A stretch of 5,440 bases of DNA from a candidate division GN15 bacterium (GTDB lineage: Bacteria; Zixibacteria; MSB-5A5; GN15; FEB-12): NCBI GenBank assembly GCA_014729205.1, contig WJKG01000194.1, positions 1-5,440 on the forward strand, written 5' to 3'. The notes under the pieces were generated by a model. The model did no database searches. It was not told the DNA's origin and saw only the letters and a program-made list of their open reading frames with translations. Each line of letters begins with the position of its first letter. Position 1 is the first letter of the stretch. Positions 4,648 through 5,440 of this stretch are shown piece after piece. The position numbers and the translations under genes are program-made.

Positions 4648-5440
4648 CTACATCGTCGGCTGGTACTGCTCGGTCCGATTCGTATTATTCACAATCTCCG
4701 CCTCGGCCACCAGGTTCTCCCACCAGCGACCATACAGCTCCTGCTGCTTGTTCAGGCGAAGCATCGTCGCCAGTGAATCCCGCTGCTGCGTATACAGCGT
4801 CAGATCCGGCGCCGTACGATCCAGCAGCGTCATGATAACCGCACCCTGATCATACTCGACCGGCGGCAGCGTATCACCAATCTGCTTCATGGAGAACGCG
4901 GCGCCGTGGAACATCGGGTCGCGTCCCACATCCTTGACAAACGTAAACCGCTTGAACATATCGGTCTCTGTGTACTCCGCACCGTGCGCCTGGGCCGCCT
5001 GCTGCATGCTCTGCCCGGCCACAATATCACGCCAGATCGCCTGCGCCGTATCACGGCACATCTCGGCAACCTTGTGCCGCAGGATATCCAGCTTAACCTT
5101 CTCCTGCGCTTCCTCAAACGTCGCCGGACCTGCCGGAAGACGCTCATCGAGCTGCGCTACATAGAAGGCCGAATTGTTCTCCATCACGTTCGTAATCTCG
5201 CCCGGCTCGGCAGAAAAAGCGAAGTCCGAGGCCTTCTGGTCGCGACCAATAACCGGAATATTCCGATCCTTCTGGAAATACCCCGTCGGGCGCACATTCA
5301 TGTCCAGGTCCTCGGCAGCCTTGAAAAAGCCCGAACTCTTCGCCGCGGCATGGAAATCCGCCAACTCACGATACGCTGCGTCCAGCGTCTCGCGCGACGG
5401 CTCCGCCTTGATCAGAATATGCGAGGCGTGCACTTCACGC
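4648..5440 (-). CDS. PpiC/PpiD-type peptidyl-prolyl isomerase or periplasmic chaperone, C-terminal part (N-terminus outside window)
   Basis: Open to the window edge on the minus strand (first whole codon at 5439), so the start and any signal sequence or membrane anchor are missing. The visible 263 residues begin REVHASHILIK, the first strand of a parvulin domain with its conserved His (His7). The domain runs to about 100, but the usual GG.LG motif is replaced by PTGYFQ (51-56), and the second conserved His of the closing G.HII strand is Tyr93 (AFYVAQL). A helical linker follows (107-155). A second segment (160-208) then repeats the C-terminal half of the first domain, with GRD, AFS and LLDR shared. 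Such an arrangement fits PpiD-like envelope folding factors, whose parvulin domains often lack activity, so a chaperone role seems more likely than catalysis. SurA is the alternative. Its terminator is at 4582-4617. Confidence 0.82.
   Translation of the reverse strand, partial: REVHASHILIKAEPSRETLDAAYRELADFHAAAKSSGFFKAAEDLDMNVRPTGYFQKDRNIPVIGRDQKASDFAFSAEPGEITNVMENNSAFYVAQLDERLPAGPATFEEAQEKVKLDILRHKVAEMCRDTAQAIWRDIVAGQSMQQAAQAHGAEYTETDMFKRFTFVKDVGRDPMFHGAAFSMKQIGDTLPPVEYDQGAVIMTLLDRTAPDLTLYTQQRDSLATMLRLNKQQELYGRWWENLVAEAEIVNNTNRTEQYQPTM

Overview
The window looks like an ordinary chromosomal stretch from a moderately GC-rich, respiring Gram-negative bacterium. It encodes the C-terminal part of the System I cytochrome c maturation protein CcmF, a complete electron-transfer-flavoprotein:quinone oxidoreductase (ETF-QO), and a periplasmic-type peptidyl-prolyl isomerase. 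There is no rRNA, no tRNA and no strong taxonomic marker. The general style (C-ending codons, SurA/PpiD-type foldase, CcmF with an enlarged periplasmic region) would fit an uncultured FCB/Zixibacteria-like or deltaproteobacterial-like lineage, but that is a weak guess.

Layout. 1-826 (+): the last 274 residues of CcmF. 954-1571 (+): a small SAM- and metal-dependent O-methyltransferase. 1572-1980: a 409-base non-coding stretch, the least explained part of the window. It holds a perfect TATAAT box, a run of hairpins ending in a T-run (candidate small RNA, about 1671-1770), a second promoter-like element (1795-1824), and a structured leader in front of the next gene. 1981-2409 (+): a thioredoxin-fold ArsC/Spx-family protein whose usual first active-site Cys is Asp. 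2410-2555: a spacer with a nested inverted repeat and a weak promoter candidate. 2556-4232 (+): ETF-QO with three extra cysteines upstream of its normal cluster ligands. 4269-4304: a strong hairpin, probably the ETF-QO terminator. 4345-4599 (+): an 84-residue three-helix membrane protein. 4648-5440 (-): the C-terminal 263 residues of a PpiC/PpiD-type protein. It is convergent with the small membrane protein, and its terminator overlaps the last codons of that gene.

How the genes relate. CcmF (heme attachment to c-type cytochromes) and ETF-QO (electrons from acyl-CoA and similar dehydrogenases via ETF into the quinone pool) both serve respiration, and the foldase acts in the same envelope compartment. 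No tight operon is visible: the intergenic gaps are 127, 409, 146 and 112 bases, and several contain hairpins or promoter-like elements.

I see no CRISPR array, insertion sequence, integrase or clearly novel multi-gene system. The items most worth a second look are the Cys pattern of ETF-QO, the Cys-to-Asp ArsC/Spx protein, and the structured intergenic region 1651-1980.
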